A stretch of DNA of 64,000 nt from DATAOG01 sp963753685 (GTDB taxonomy: Bacteria > Pseudomonadota > Alphaproteobacteria > Geminicoccales > Geminicoccaceae). The translations under genes were made by a program, and so were the position numbers. Location: assembly GCA_963753685.1 (NCBI GenBank), contig CAVWDE010000006.1, forward strand, positions 124,001 through 188,000, in the 5' to 3' direction. The notes beneath the pieces were generated by a model. It saw nothing but the letters and a program-made list of their open reading frames with translations, had not been told where the DNA came from and searched no databases. The stretch's first letter is position 1, and each line of letters opens with the position of its first letter. Below, in pieces: positions 42,254-54,000 of this stretch.

Positions 42254-43185
42254 TGGCAACTTCGCCTGCCGCCCGGACGATCACGGCGCATACCGGCACA
42301 CCGGCACGGCTCGGCGCGGCCACCGGCTTCTTCCGCTCCGGCGGCCTTGCCCGGTTCACGATCTACGCGCTGCTCGTTCTGTTCTGCCTTTACTACCTTT
42401 TGCCGCTCTACGTCATGGTCGTGAACTCGCTGAAGCCGCTCAGCGAGATCACCGCGGGCGGCATGATGGCGCTGCCCCACGCGTGGACCATAGCACCCTG
42501 GGCCAGTGCCTGGTCGACCGCTCAGGTCGGGGTCGAGGCGACCGGTCTGCGCCCCTACTTCATCAACTCGATCCTGATGGTGGTGCCGGCGGTCGCGCTC
42601 TCGACCATGATTGGCGCCCTCAACGGCTACGTCCTGACCAAGTGGAGGTTCCGCGGCGCGACCGTCATCTTCGGCCTGCTGCTCTTCGGCTGCTTCATCC
42701 CGTTTCAGATCGTGCTGATCCCGATGGCGCGACTGCTTGGGCTCATGGGACTCGCGGGCACGGTGCCGGGCCTGATCTTCGTGCACCTGGTCTACGGCAT
42801 CGGCTTCTCGACGCTCTACTTTCGCAACTACTACGCCCAGTTCCCGACCGAGCTCGTGCGCGCGGCGATGATCGACGGCGCCGGGTTCTTCACGATCTTC
42901 CGCCGGATCATGCTGCCGGCGTCGGGGCCGATCGCGGTGGTCTGCATCATCTGGCAGTTCACCAACATCTGGAACGACTTTCTGTTCGGCGCCTCGTTCT
43001 CGGACTTCGACAGCCAGCCGATGACGGTCGCGCTGAACAACCTCGTCCAGTCTTCGACGGGCGTGAAGGAATACAACGTGCATTTCGCCGGAGCGATCAT
43101 GGCGGCATTGCCGACGCTCTTCGTCTACATCGTCGCGGGCCGGTACTTCGTACGCGGCCTGATGGCTGGATCGGTGAAAGGGTGA
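42253..43185 (+). CDS. Sugar ABC transporter permease (MalG/GtsC type)
   Basis: A 310-residue second permease of the sugar importer. A long cytoplasmic N-terminus precedes the first helix at ~37-57 (F-C-L-Y-Y-L-L-P-L-Y-V-M-V). It has L-K-P-L-S-E-I, the EAA loop (E-L-V-R-A-A-M-I-D-G-A-G) near residue 200, and the C-terminal R-Y-F-V-R-G-L-M-A-G-S-V-K-G ending typical of MalG homologues. The long upstream frame is a shadow of the preceding gene. Confidence 0.9.
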   Translation: MATSPAARTITAHTGTPARLGAATGFFRSGGLARFTIYALLVLFCLYYLLPLYVMVVNSLKPLSEITAGGMMALPHAWTIAPWASAWSTAQVGVEATGLRPYFINSILMVVPAVALSTMIGALNGYVLTKWRFRGATVIFGLLLFGCFIPFQIVLIPMARLLGLMGLAGTVPGLIFVHLVYGIGFSTLYFRNYYAQFPTELVRAAMIDGAGFFTIFRRIMLPASGPIAVVCIIWQFTNIWNDFLFGASFSDFDSQPMTVALNNLVQSSTGVKEYNVHFAGAIMAALPTLFVYIVAGRYFVRGLMAGSVKG

Positions 43186-43189
43186 ACCG

Positions 43190-44299
<1,110 letters not shown>

Positions 44300-44302
44300 G
44301 CC

Positions 44303-45791
44303 GTGCCCGCACCGTCTCCCGACATTCTCATCATCGGCAGCGGCATGGGCGGCGCCACGCTCGCGGCCGGGCTCGCTCCGACCGGCGCGCGGACCCTGAT
44401 CCTCGAGCGCGGCGAGCGGATTGCGGCCGATGCGCCGGCGCGCGACCCGAACCGGATCTTCCGCAACAGCGCCTTCCGCTCGGATGAGACCTGGCTCGAC
44501 GAGAGCGGCGGGCGCTTCCAGCCGGGCAACTACTACCAGGTCGGCGGCAACTCGAAGCTCTACGGCGCGGTGCTGATCCGCTACCGCGCCGAGGATTTCG
44601 GCGAGCTGCAGCACGTCGAGCGGGGTGTCGCCGGCGTGGCCCTTTCCCTACGCGGCCCTGGCGCCCTGGTACGACGCCGCGGAGCGGCTCTATCAGGTGC
44701 GCGGCGACGGCACGGAGGACCCGAGCGAGCCGCCGCACGCCAGCACCTACCCCTTCCCGCCGGTCCCGGATGAGCCCGCGATCGCGGCCGTGCGCGACCG
44801 GCTGAAGCGCGTCGGGCTGCGGCCCTTCTCGCTGCCGCTGGGCGTCGACATCGAGCGTTGGCTGGCGGCGGGGCGGACCGGCTGGGACGGCTATCCCGAT
44901 ACCCGCTGCGGCAAGATGGACGCCGAGACCTGCGGCCTCCAGGTGGCGCTCGCGCACGCCAACGTGGAGCTCGTCACAGGCGCGGAGGTGCTCCGCCTCG
45001 TGCCGGCACCGGACCGCCGCCGGATCGCAGAGGTGGTCTATCGCAAGGACGGCGAGGAGCGGCGCTTGACGCCCGGCATGGTCGCGCTGTGCGCCGGTGC
45101 GGTGCAGTCGGCGGCGCTGCTGCTGCGCTCGGGCGTCGCCAATGCGGCCGACCAGGTCGGTCGCTGCTTCATGAACCACAACGCCAGCGCGCTGATCGCG
45201 ATCGACCCGCGGTTCCGCAACGACTCGGTCTATCAAAAGACCTTCGGGATCAACGACTGGTATCTCTCGGACGGCGCCGGCGGCCCGCCGCTCGGCAATG
45301 TGCAGCTGCTCGGGCGCGTGGTGCCCGACATCCTGCGGGCGAACGTCGCCTGTCTGCCGCCGCCGGTCGCGAGATGGGTCTCGGGCCACGCCGTCGATCT
45401 CTACGCGATCTCCGAGGACCTTCCCGACCCCGAGAGCCGGATCGTGCTCAACGGCCCCGACATTCAGCTGATCTGGCGGCGCTCGAACATGACCGCCCAC
45501 CGGCGGCTGCTCCAGAAGGTCAAGGGTGCGCTGCGCACAGCCGGCTTCCCGATCGTGCTCGCGCGCCTGTTCGATGGCCGGGTGCCCTCGCACCAATGCG
45601 GCACGGCGCGGATCGGCAGCGACCCCAAGGGCTCGGTCCTCGATCCGGACTGCCGCGCCTGGGACCATCCCAACCTCTTCGTCACCGATGCCGGCGCGCT
45701 CCCGACCTCGGCCGCGGTCAACCCCGCGCTGACCGTCGCCGCCCTGGCACTGCGCGCCGCCGACACCATCAGGCGGGAGATCGCCGCATGA
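44303..45791 (+). CDS. GMC-family FAD oxidoreductase 1 (frameshifted in this sequence)
   Basis: A flavoprotein of ~495 residues in two frames. The N-terminal part has the dinucleotide motif I-I-G-S-G-M-G-G-A-T near residue 10 and Y-Y-Q-V-G-G-N-S-K-L-Y-G-A. A +1 shift near 44615-44622 leads to G-V-S-P-A-W-P-F-P-Y-A-A-L-A-P-W-Y and to the active-site region H-Q-C-G-T-A-R-I-G near residue 430, with V-N-P-A-L-T-V-A-A-L near the end. The type resembles sugar-oxidising GMC enzymes such as pyranose 2-oxidase or glucoside 3-dehydrogenases. GTG start 3 bp after the ATPase gene. Confidence 0.83.
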
Positions 45792-46546
45792 AACCCGTGG
45801 CCCTGGTCACCGGCGGCCAGCAGGGCATCGGCCGCGGCATCGCCGAAGCGCTCGCGCGGGCCGGCTTCGCGGTCGCGATCGCCGCGGAGATCGCCGCAAA
45901 CGCGCCCGCCGTGGTCGAAGCGCTCGCGCAGCTCGGGCCGGATTGCCGCTACTTCCGCCACGATCTCGCCGGGATCGGGGGCGCTTGCGCACTGATCGAC
46001 CAGGTCGAGGCCGAGCTCGGTCCGATCGTAGCGCTGGTCTCGAACGCGGGCGTCCCGGCCAGGGTCCGGGGTGACATGCTCGACCTGCTGCCCGAGAACT
46101 TCGACCTTGTCCTCGGCGTCAACCTGCGCGGGACCTTCTTCCTGGCGCAGGAGGTCGCCCGGCGCATGATCGGCCAACCGGCCGAGCCCTATCGCTCGAT
46201 CATCTTCGTCACCTCGGTCAGCGCTGCCATGGTCTCGATCGAGCGGGCCGAATACTGCATCTCGAAGGCCGGCGCCGCCATGATGGCCGGGCTGTTCGCG
46301 GTGCGACTGGCGCCGCTCGGCATCGGCGTCTTCGACCTCCGGCCGGGGATCATCGCGACCGGCATGACCGCCGGCGTCAAGGACAAGTACATCGCACAGA
46401 TCGAGGGCGGCCTGGTTCCGGCCGCCCGCTGGGGCCGGCCCGCGGACATCGGCGACGTGGTCGTGCCGCTGGCGGAGGGCCGCTTCGCCTTCGCCACGGG
46501 GGCTGTGATCCCGGTCGATGGCGGGCTCTCGATCGCGAGGCTGTGA
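45788..46546 (+). CDS. Short-chain dehydrogenase/reductase
   Basis: A 252-residue classical SDR. It has the cofactor motif T-G-G-Q-Q-G-I-G-R-G near residue 8, the N-A-G-V-P motif near 84, the catalytic Ser in V-T-S-V-S-A and the Y-C-I-S-K catalytic pair near 158. It ends with the P-V-D-G-G segment. It overlaps the GMC gene by ATGA and the next gene by GTGA. Acting between two GMC oxidases it probably reduces or oxidises a keto/hydroxy sugar intermediate. The open frame upstream is a shadow. Confidence 0.9.
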   Translation: MKPVALVTGGQQGIGRGIAEALARAGFAVAIAAEIAANAPAVVEALAQLGPDCRYFRHDLAGIGGACALIDQVEAELGPIVALVSNAGVPARVRGDMLDLLPENFDLVLGVNLRGTFFLAQEVARRMIGQPAEPYRSIIFVTSVSAAMVSIERAEYCISKAGAAMMAGLFAVRLAPLGIGVFDLRPGIIATGMTAGVKDKYIAQIEGGLVPAARWGRPADIGDVVVPLAEGRFAFATGAVIPVDGGLSIARL

Positions 46547-48135
46547 GCAGCGACATGGGCTACGATTTCATCATCATCGGCGGCGGCTCGGCGGGCTGCG
46601 TGCTCGCCGCGCGACTGTCCGAGAACCCCTCGGCCAAGGTCCTCCTGCTCGAGGCCGGCGGCCGCGACTGGCACCCCTTCTATCATCTGCCGGCGGGCTT
46701 CGCGAAGATGACCAAGGGCATCGGCAGCTGGGGCTGGAGCACCGTCCCGCAGCGCCACCTGAACAACCGCATCTTCCGCTACACGCAGGCGAAGGTGATC
46801 GGCGGCGGCTCCGCGATCAACGCCCAGATCTACACCCGCGGCAATGCGCTCGACTACGACGAGTGGCGCCAGCGCGGCTGCGCGGGCTGGGGCTACGAGG
46901 ACGTGCTGCCCTACTTCCGCAAGGCCGAGGACAACGACACCTTCGAGAACCGCTATCACGGCAGGGGCGGGCCGCTCGGCGTTTCGAAGCCGCGCGCGCC
47001 GCTGCCGATCTGCGAGGCCTATTTCGCGGCCGCGGCCGAGGTCGGCATCCCGCGCAACCACGATCTGACCGGGGAGAAGCAGGACGGGGCCGGCTACTAT
47101 CAGCTCACCCAGCGCAACGCCCGGCGCTCGTCCGCAGCGATGGCCTACCTGGCCCCAAACCGGAGCCGGAAGAACCTGACCGTTAAGACCGGCGCTCAAG
47201 TCCGCCGCATCGTCGTCGAACAAGGCCGCGCCCGAAGCGTGGAGCTGCTCGACGGCCGCCGGCTGTCCGCGTCTTCGGAGATCATCCTGTCCGCCGGCGC
47301 CATCGGGTCGCCCCGGCTCCTGCAGCTCTCCGGGGTCGGCCCGGCGGATCACCTTGCCGATCTCGACATTCCGGTGGTCCTCGATCAGCCGGGCGTCGGC
47401 TCGAACCTGCAGGATCATCTCGACCTCTATGCGATCTGCGAGGTTACCGGCCCGCATACCTACGACCGCTACGCCAGGCTGCATTGGTCGGCGGTCGCCG
47501 GCCTCCGGTATCTCCTGACCAGGCGCGGCCCGGTGGCCTCGAGCCTCTTCGAGACAGGCGGCTTCTGGTATGCCGATCCGGACGCGCGCTCGCCCGACGT
47601 CCAGCTTCACCTCGGCCTCGGCACCGGCATCGAGGCGGGCGTCGAGGCCATGCCGAACGGCGGCGTCACGCTCAACGCCTGCTACCTCCGTCCGCGCTCG
47701 CGCGGGACCGTGCGGCTGGCGAGCGCGGACCCGACGGTCCCGCCGCTGATCGACCCGAACTACCTGGAGGACGCGCGCGACCGCGAGCTCTCGATCGAGG
47801 GCCTGAAGCTCGCCCGGGAGATCCTCCGCCAGGCGCCGCTGAGGCCGTTCATCGAGGCCGAGCGCCTCCCCGGTCCTGACGTGCGGACCGACGACGACAC
47901 CTTCGCCTTCATCTGCCAACACTCCAAGACCTCGCACCACCCCGCCGGCACCTGCCGGATGGGATCGGACGCCCTGGCGGTGGTCGACATCCGCCTGCGG
48001 CTCAATGGCATCGAGGGGCTGCGCGTGGCCGACGCTTCCATCATGCCGACCATCATCTCCTCCAACACCAACGCCGCGGCGATCATGATCGGCGAGAAGG
48101 CCGCCGACATGATCCGCGCCGACCACCAGCTCTGA
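46543..48135 (+). CDS. GMC-family FAD oxidoreductase 2 (choline/alcohol dehydrogenase-like)
   Basis: A 530-residue GMC flavoprotein. The FAD motif I-I-G-G-G-S-A-G-C-V-L is near residue 10, the GMC signature around G-G-G-S-A-I-N-A-Q-I-Y-T-R-G-N near 88, the second signature G-A-I-G-S-P-R-L-L-Q-L-S-G-V-G near 255, and the active-site H-H-P-A-G-T-C-R-M-G near 465 with S-S-N-T-N near 507. GTG 46543 overlaps the SDR stop; ATG 46555 is an alternative start. The electron acceptor is not encoded nearby. Confidence 0.9.
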   Translation: MSSDMGYDFIIIGGGSAGCVLAARLSENPSAKVLLLEAGGRDWHPFYHLPAGFAKMTKGIGSWGWSTVPQRHLNNRIFRYTQAKVIGGGSAINAQIYTRGNALDYDEWRQRGCAGWGYEDVLPYFRKAEDNDTFENRYHGRGGPLGVSKPRAPLPICEAYFAAAAEVGIPRNHDLTGEKQDGAGYYQLTQRNARRSSAAMAYLAPNRSRKNLTVKTGAQVRRIVVEQGRARSVELLDGRRLSASSEIILSAGAIGSPRLLQLSGVGPADHLADLDIPVVLDQPGVGSNLQDHLDLYAICEVTGPHTYDRYARLHWSAVAGLRYLLTRRGPVASSLFETGGFWYADPDARSPDVQLHLGLGTGIEAGVEAMPNGGVTLNACYLRPRSRGTVRLASADPTVPPLIDPNYLEDARDRELSIEGLKLAREILRQAPLRPFIEAERLPGPDVRTDDDTFAFICQHSKTSHHPAGTCRMGSDALAVVDIRLRLNGIEGLRVADASIMPTIISSNTNAAAIMIGEKAADMIRADHQL

Positions 48136-48145
48136 GGGAACGCCG

Positions 48146-49306
48146 ATGCGCCTGCCCACCTACCGGGGAACGCTCGAGACCTACGTGCTGAGTGGCTCGC
48201 CGCTCACGCCGCGGGCGCCGGAGGTGCCGCTGACGCGCACCGCCTTCGCGGCCGCGCACGTCGTCTCCGACCCGCTCGCCGAGCGCGATCCCTGGCTCGG
48301 CCGTCCGGCGGTCGACTGGGAGAACACGCTCCGCTTCCGGCACTGGCTGTGGGACCAGGGCCTCGGCCTCGCCGAGGCGATGGACACGGCGCAACGCGGC
48401 ATGGGCGTCGACTGGCTGACCGCGAAGGAGCTGATCGAGCGCACCATGCGCGAGGCCAAGGCCCATCCGATGCGACCGCGCGTCGCCTGCGGCGCCGGCA
48501 CCGACCAGGTTCCGCTCGCCGAGCTGCAGGGCGAGCGGGCGCTGATCGCGGCCTATGCCGAGCAGATGGAGGCGATCGAGGCCGCAGGCGGGCAGGTCAT
48601 CATCATGGCGTCCCGGGCCTTGCCGGCGATCGGCGCCACCGCCGAGACCTACGCTCACGTCTACGGCCGGCTGATCGAGCAGGCGGCGGAGCCGGTGATC
48701 TTGCATTGGCTGGGCGACATGTTCGATCCAGCGCTCGCCGGGTATTGGGGCTCCAGGGACGTCGATGCCGCCTCGGACGCGGCGCTGGCGATCATCGCGG
48801 CCAATCCGGCCAAGGTCGACGGCATCAAGATCTCGCTCCTGGACCGGGCGCACGAGGAATCGTTCCGCGCCCGTCTGCCCGAGGGCGTGCGCCTCTACAC
48901 CGGCGACGACTTCAACTACGCCGACCTGATCGCGGGCGACGGCAAGCATGTCTCCCACGCGCTCCTCGGCATCTTCGCGGCGATCGCTCCCGCGGCCTCC
49001 CAGGCGCTCGAGGCCCTGGCGAAAGGCGATCTCGCGACCTACCATGAGCTGTTCGCCCCGACGGTCCCGCTGTCCCGGGAGATCTTCAAGGCGCCGACCC
49101 AGTTCTACAAGGCAGGCATCGCCTTTCTCGCCTGGCTCAACGGCGCGCAGAGCCACTTCATCATGCCGGGAGGGTTCCAGTCCGCGCGCGAAATCACGCA
49201 TTATGCCGAGGTGTTCCGCCTCGCCGACCGGGCGCGACTGCTCACGCAGCCCGAACTTGCCGCCCGGCGGATGGCAACCCTGCTCCGCCTGCATGGGATC
49301 GAATGA
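48146..49306 (+). CDS. DUF993 TIM-barrel protein (dihydrodipicolinate synthase-like)
   Basis: A 386-residue protein of the DUF993 family, distantly related to DapA/NAL-type lyases. Matching features are G-A-G-T-D-Q near residue 115, L-H-W-L-G-D-M-F near 190, and the barrel strand with a lysine in V-D-G-I-K-I-S-L-L-D near 230, a possible Schiff-base position. No characterised enzyme is known to me for this family; it recurs beside sugar importers and oxidoreductases. Here it may perform a C-C cleavage late in the pathway. A GAGGGAA ribosome site precedes the ATG. Confidence 0.83.
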   Translation: MRLPTYRGTLETYVLSGSPLTPRAPEVPLTRTAFAAAHVVSDPLAERDPWLGRPAVDWENTLRFRHWLWDQGLGLAEAMDTAQRGMGVDWLTAKELIERTMREAKAHPMRPRVACGAGTDQVPLAELQGERALIAAYAEQMEAIEAAGGQVIIMASRALPAIGATAETYAHVYGRLIEQAAEPVILHWLGDMFDPALAGYWGSRDVDAASDAALAIIAANPAKVDGIKISLLDRAHEESFRARLPEGVRLYTGDDFNYADLIAGDGKHVSHALLGIFAAIAPAASQALEALAKGDLATYHELFAPTVPLSREIFKAPTQFYKAGIAFLAWLNGAQSHFIMPGGFQSAREITHYAEVFRLADRARLLTQPELAARRMATLLRLHGIE

Positions 49307-49314
49307 GGCCCCCG

Positions 49315-50322
49315 ATGAACAAACGGCCGACCATCGTGGACGTGGCTCGGCGCGCTGGCGTCTCCAAGTCCACGGTCTCGCTCGTGCTGCAGAGCAGCCC
49401 GCTGGTCAAAGAGGCGACGCGCGAGGAGGTCGCGCGCTCCATCGCCGCGCTCGGCTATATCTACAACCGCGCGGCAGCCAACCTCCGCAGCGCGGAGACG
49501 GGGCTGGTCGGCCTGGTCATCAATGACCTGCGCAACCCCTTCTTCACCGAGTTCGCGGCCAGCGCCCAGATGACCTTCGCCGGCCGCGGCTATGCGACGG
49601 TGATCGCGAATACCGACGAGGATCCGCAGATCCAGGCCCGGGTCATCGATTCGATGATCCAGCACGGGGTCGCGGCTTTCCTCATCTCTCCTGCCTACAC
49701 CAACGGGACGATCGTGTTCGAGGAAATCGAGCGCGCTGGCATCCCGACGATGCAGGTCCTGCGCCTGGTCGACGACCGGACCGACCTGTTTCCCTTTGCA
49801 GCCCCGGACTATGCGATCGGCGGACGGCTTGCCACGCGGCATCTCCGGGAGCTCGGCGCCCGGAACATCGCGTTCGTTGGCGGGCTCGGGGATCGGCCGG
49901 TCACGATCGAGCGGATGTCCGGCTACCTTGAGGTCATGGCTGAGGATGACCTGCGCCCCATGGCACTCCATGGCCGCCCCTCCCGCAGCTTCGGACGCGA
50001 TATCGCGGTCACCCTTGCGCGCCGCCATCCCGAGATCGACGCCGCGCTCTGCTTCAGCGACCTCGTGGCACTCGGGATGCTCTCGGGGTTCGCGCAGGCG
50101 GGCGTCCGGCTTGGCACCGATTTCCGCCTGGTCGGCTTCGACGACATCGAGGAGTGTGCCGTGGTCTGGCCCCAACTGAGCTCGGTTCGGTGCGATGTCG
50201 CGCAGTTCGGCCGGCGGTCGGCCGAAACGATGCTCACCTGGCTCGAACAGGGCAAGGTCCCGCCTTCGATCCATCGAACACCGGTGGAACTGGTCGCGCG
50301 CCAATCGAGCCTGGGCGTCTGA
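49315..50322 (+). CDS. LacI-family transcriptional regulator
   Basis: A 335-residue LacI/GalR repressor. The N-terminal HTH reads I-V-D-V-A-R-R-A-G-V-S-K-S-T-V-S-L-V-L, with the hinge near residues 48-60, and the sugar-binding core starts T-G-L-V-G-L-V-I-N-D-L. ATG 49315 or the overlapping ATG 49303 may be used. As the last gene of the operon starting at 36158, it is the probable ligand-responsive repressor acting on the twin palindromes at 36092-36137. Confidence 0.9.
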   Translation: MNKRPTIVDVARRAGVSKSTVSLVLQSSPLVKEATREEVARSIAALGYIYNRAAANLRSAETGLVGLVINDLRNPFFTEFAASAQMTFAGRGYATVIANTDEDPQIQARVIDSMIQHGVAAFLISPAYTNGTIVFEEIERAGIPTMQVLRLVDDRTDLFPFAAPDYAIGGRLATRHLRELGARNIAFVGGLGDRPVTIERMSGYLEVMAEDDLRPMALHGRPSRSFGRDIAVTLARRHPEIDAALCFSDLVALGMLSGFAQAGVRLGTDFRLVGFDDIEECAVVWPQLSSVRCDVAQFGRRSAETMLTWLEQGKVPPSIHRTPVELVARQSSLGV

Positions 50323-50618
50323 ATTGGTCGGACCGGACGAGCCTTTTTCGCCTGGTCGCGACCGGGTCGCTGGTGCGGGCGAGCCGGCCGAGGCAGCACG
50401 CCCAGCGGCTCTGCCGCCGACGCCTTCAGCACGCATCGCCGAGAGCAACACCCACGGTTATGCGTGTAGTCCGCAACCCATTGAAAATGCGGCTGATATG
50501 AGAGCCCAGCTCCGGCAGAGCCGGACACGCCAGCCTCCCTCCACAGAGATTTCTGTGAGCGCGATATCGACTGGTATGTCCGCCAAACTCGTCTGGCTCA
50601 ATCCGCCGACCGACAGGC
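50323..50618. other. Intergenic region between converging gene blocks
   Basis: About 295 bp between the plus-strand LacI gene and the minus-strand injection-system operon. Open frames here lack protein-like features. No strong bidirectional terminator stands out; a short imperfect hairpin (CACAGAGATTTCTGTG, 50540-50555) is the only obvious structure. Confidence 0.4.
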
Positions 50619-50993
50619 TCATGGACGGCGGGTCGATTTTCTTGGGCGCGCCGCCGTTTTCGGCGCGGCGGGCTTGGCCTCGGCCTGGGCCTTCCTGGCC
50701 ACCTTGGGTGCCGCCTTGGTGGCCGGATCGAAGGTCGTCTTTTGACCCTTGATCGCCGCGTCCAGCGACGCCCCTTCCGCTTCGAGGGACGCGATCCGGG
50801 CGTCGATCTGCGCGGCTTCCTCAAGGCTTTGCGTCTTCAGCGCGGCGATCTGCTGGTCGACCGCTGCCCGGCGCGCCGCCAGCACCGCGACCGCCCGGCC
50901 GAGGTCCGACAGGTCCAGCCCCTTGCCGGTCAGCGCCCGCTCGGCGCCGGCCAGCATCGCCTTTTGCTGCGCGATCAGGTTCTCGAAGTCCAT
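50619..50993 (-). CDS. Small coiled-coil protein with basic Lys/Ala/Pro-rich tail
   Basis: A 124-residue protein. Residues ~1-80 are predicted mostly helical and heptad-like (L-I-A-Q-Q-K-A-M-L-A-G-A-E-R-A-L, A-A-Q-I-D-A-R-I-A-S-L-E-A-E-G). Residues ~88-124 are rich in Lys, Ala, Pro and Arg, like histone H1 or bacterial nucleoid tails, ending R-P-R-K-S-T-R-R-P. No domain family is recognised. It lies 12 bp downstream of the DUF6519 gene and is apparently the last gene of the injection-system operon in this direction. Confidence 0.7.
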   Translation of the reverse strand: MDFENLIAQQKAMLAGAERALTGKGLDLSDLGRAVAVLAARRAAVDQQIAALKTQSLEEAAQIDARIASLEAEGASLDAAIKGQKTTFDPATKAAPKVARKAQAEAKPAAPKTAARPRKSTRRP

Positions 50994-51005
50994 GCGAACT
51001 TCTCC

Positions 51006-54000
51006 TCAGATCATCATGTTGAAGGCAGTCCGCGGCGCCGGCAGGTCGACGGGGCGCGCAAGAACGTCGCCGCCGATGACGTTGCCAACAAAGGGACCCG
51101 GCATTCCGTTGAAATTAAACGAGTGATAGTTAGGCGTCGTCGGCTTGACCTGGTTGTTGGCGACGCTGCACGCACTGCCGCACAGAGAGACCGTCGCGTT
51201 CCTATCATTGACTTTCCCACACAGGTGATAACAGTAGTTGCCGCTGAACATCACCCGCTCGAAACGGTTGAAAATATTTTGCGTCAACATATTCTGCAGG
51301 ATTTCTACCAGTGATGACGCGCTTGCGCCGATGAACTTGTTGTCGGTGATCTGCGCGGCGAAACCGATCGTGACGCTAGTCTGCCCAAACACGACGGTAT
51401 ATTCGAGATAACCCATCAGCCTGAGCGCCCGGTCTTCGGCCGTGACGGGGCGGTCAGCGACGTTGCTGTAGGTGACGAGGTTGTCCGTGACCCGCGCCTC
51501 CAGGATCAGGGTTCCGGCGATGCCGTAGGCCGTGGCCGCGGCGGCGCCGCCCGGGGCCGGCGGCAGCCCGGCGTCCATCACCTCGTTCGCCGCCACGTGC
51601 CATTCGCCGATTACCGACGCTGCGCCGATCGCGACCCCGAGCGCAGCGTTCCAGCCGCACCGCACCAGGCGGTTGGCGGTCACCTCGCAACGCTCGCCGA
51701 TCCCTTGAAGGTAGATGCCGAGCTGCTCGCAGCCTGACAGCCGGTTGCCGCACAGGGTCGGGGCGATCTCGTTGCCGACCGCGATGCCGACGATTCCGCC
51801 GCCGATGACGTTGCCCTCGATGCGGTTGCGCGCCCCCGACGTGGTCAGGATGCCGAAGAGCCCCGTCACGATCTGGTTGTCGACGGCGATGCAGTGTGTC
51901 GAAGTGTCGAGCACGATGCCGGCGCCGAACTGAGGGCTTCCGTCGCCCAGCATGTTGCCCTCGATGACCGCGTTCGACACCCACGTCAGCACGATGCCGT
52001 GCTGCGGGCCCTCGACCCGGGAGCCGGCAATGGTGATGCGTTCGACCGCAACCGGCTTGCCGTCGATCCTGTCCCCGGCTGCGATCGCCACTGCCGAGCC
52101 CCACGCCTCGGTGTGCGCGGCAATGCCGTTGTCGCGGGCGATCGAACCGCTGCCGCACAATCGGATGCCGGTCACATTGCCGCCGGCGTGATCGATCCAG
52201 TTGGCCTCGACGATCGAGTCGCGGGCCGCGCTGTCGATGCCGAAAGTCCGAAAGTCCTGGTTGCCGTTGGCGACCAGCTGGATACGGTTGGCGCGGATCT
52301 GGGGGGCGATCGCGAGCGAGCTCGGCCGCCCATCCGGCTTCTGGTTCAAAACGATGCCCGAGTTGACCCCGGTGATCTCGTTCGTCCTCGGCGCAGAACT
52401 GGCCTTCGACCGCTTGCCCGAAGATCGCGATTCTCGGGGTCGGACCCGCCTCGCGCCCGGGCGCCTGGAAGGCGCAGCCGGCGATCGTGATCCCGCGGCT
52501 GCCGTCATCGAGCCATACACCGATCGCGGCGCCTTCGAAGCGCAGCGAGCGGAGCGCGAGGTTCGAGGTGTTGCCGGCGTAGACGCCCGCCAGCTGACTC
52601 TTCCCGGCTACGGTCACCAGGCAGTCGTCGAACGCCACATCGTCGCCGCCAAGGATCACAATGGTCGCCGAGTCGTTGCCGCCCGGCGAGCGGAACTCGA
52701 CGCTGGCGATGCGGAGCTGGCTGGCCTTGCGGACGACCAACAACAAGCCGCCCTCGGGTCGCATGACGACGGCGCCGAGGCTCTCGCCATGAAGGCTGAT
52801 GTGGTCGCCGGCGATGATGATCGGCTCGGCGATCACGTGGATGCCGACCTTGAGGCAGACGCAGCCCCCCTCTGGCGGCAGGCTGTCGATCGCCGCCTGG
52901 ATGCTCTCGCCGGGGCGGACCACGACGGTGCAGCAGCCGGCGCCGTGTTCGGGATGGTGGCGGCAGTCGGACAGCACAACGGGAGGCGTGCCCGAGGTCA
53001 CCAGCGCCAGCCGCGCGAAATGGTGGAGGACGCCACGCGGCGGCATGTTGTTGACCGGGTCGATCGAACCATCGGCGGTGCGCGCGGCGAACACCCAGTA
53101 GTCGCCGGCATGCAGCGTGTCGCTGTTGTTGCCGCCGAACGTGACGGTGATGCCTTCTTCCAGCGGCATCGCGACGCCGTTGGCGGTGTCGCGCATCAGC
53201 GGCTCGGCGGTCGTGGCGCTATCCCAGCGGCGGAGGCGTGGATGGCGCGCCGCGACCACGGCGAAGGTCGACAGGTTTTGGTCGATCGTGATCTCGCCGG
53301 TGGCATGATTGACGGTGACGACCCGCGCCATCGGCCCCCCGGCGCCGGTCTCGCGCATCGCGAACTCGATGTAGTCGTCCAGCAGTTCAAGGTGATGCCC
53401 CGGCTCGAACCGCATCCAGGCATCGCGGCCGGTCGAGGTGACGGTGATGACCGACTGCAAGCCGGACGGCGCGATCGAGAGCACCCGCGCCGCCAGCGAG
53501 GCGTTATCGCGCGACCACTTGAACTGGGCGCGGGTGGTTCCGCCGCCGCCGGTCAGCGTGCCGGCTGTGTGGATCTCCACCCGGTACAGCCGGTTCTCCA
53601 GGCCGGTATAGCCACCCGCCGGATTGATGACGCACGGACCCGGTGCCGGCGCGGCCGGCGCGGCCAGCGCCGTCATGCGCGCCGTCGAGGGCGCGGTCAG
53701 CGTCGTCCAGCTGGGCGGCGGCCTGGTGCAGCTCGACGCGTCGGCATCCTGCAGGATCTTCACCTGCCAGGCGGTCTGCACCCGGGTCGCGGTGTCAGGC
53801 CCGTTCAGCGCCGGCTCACGCAGACGGTCATCCTCGAACACCGTGACCTCGCGCTGCCAAGCGTCCAGATAGACGAGATTGATGCCGCCCGGCGTCGCCG
53901 ACAGAGCCGGGAAATTGGGCTGGTAGAAGAATGGCTGCAGCTCATAGATGACCGGGCCGCTGCCCTCGATGCCGCCCAGATGGTCGTCGCGCACCGAGGT

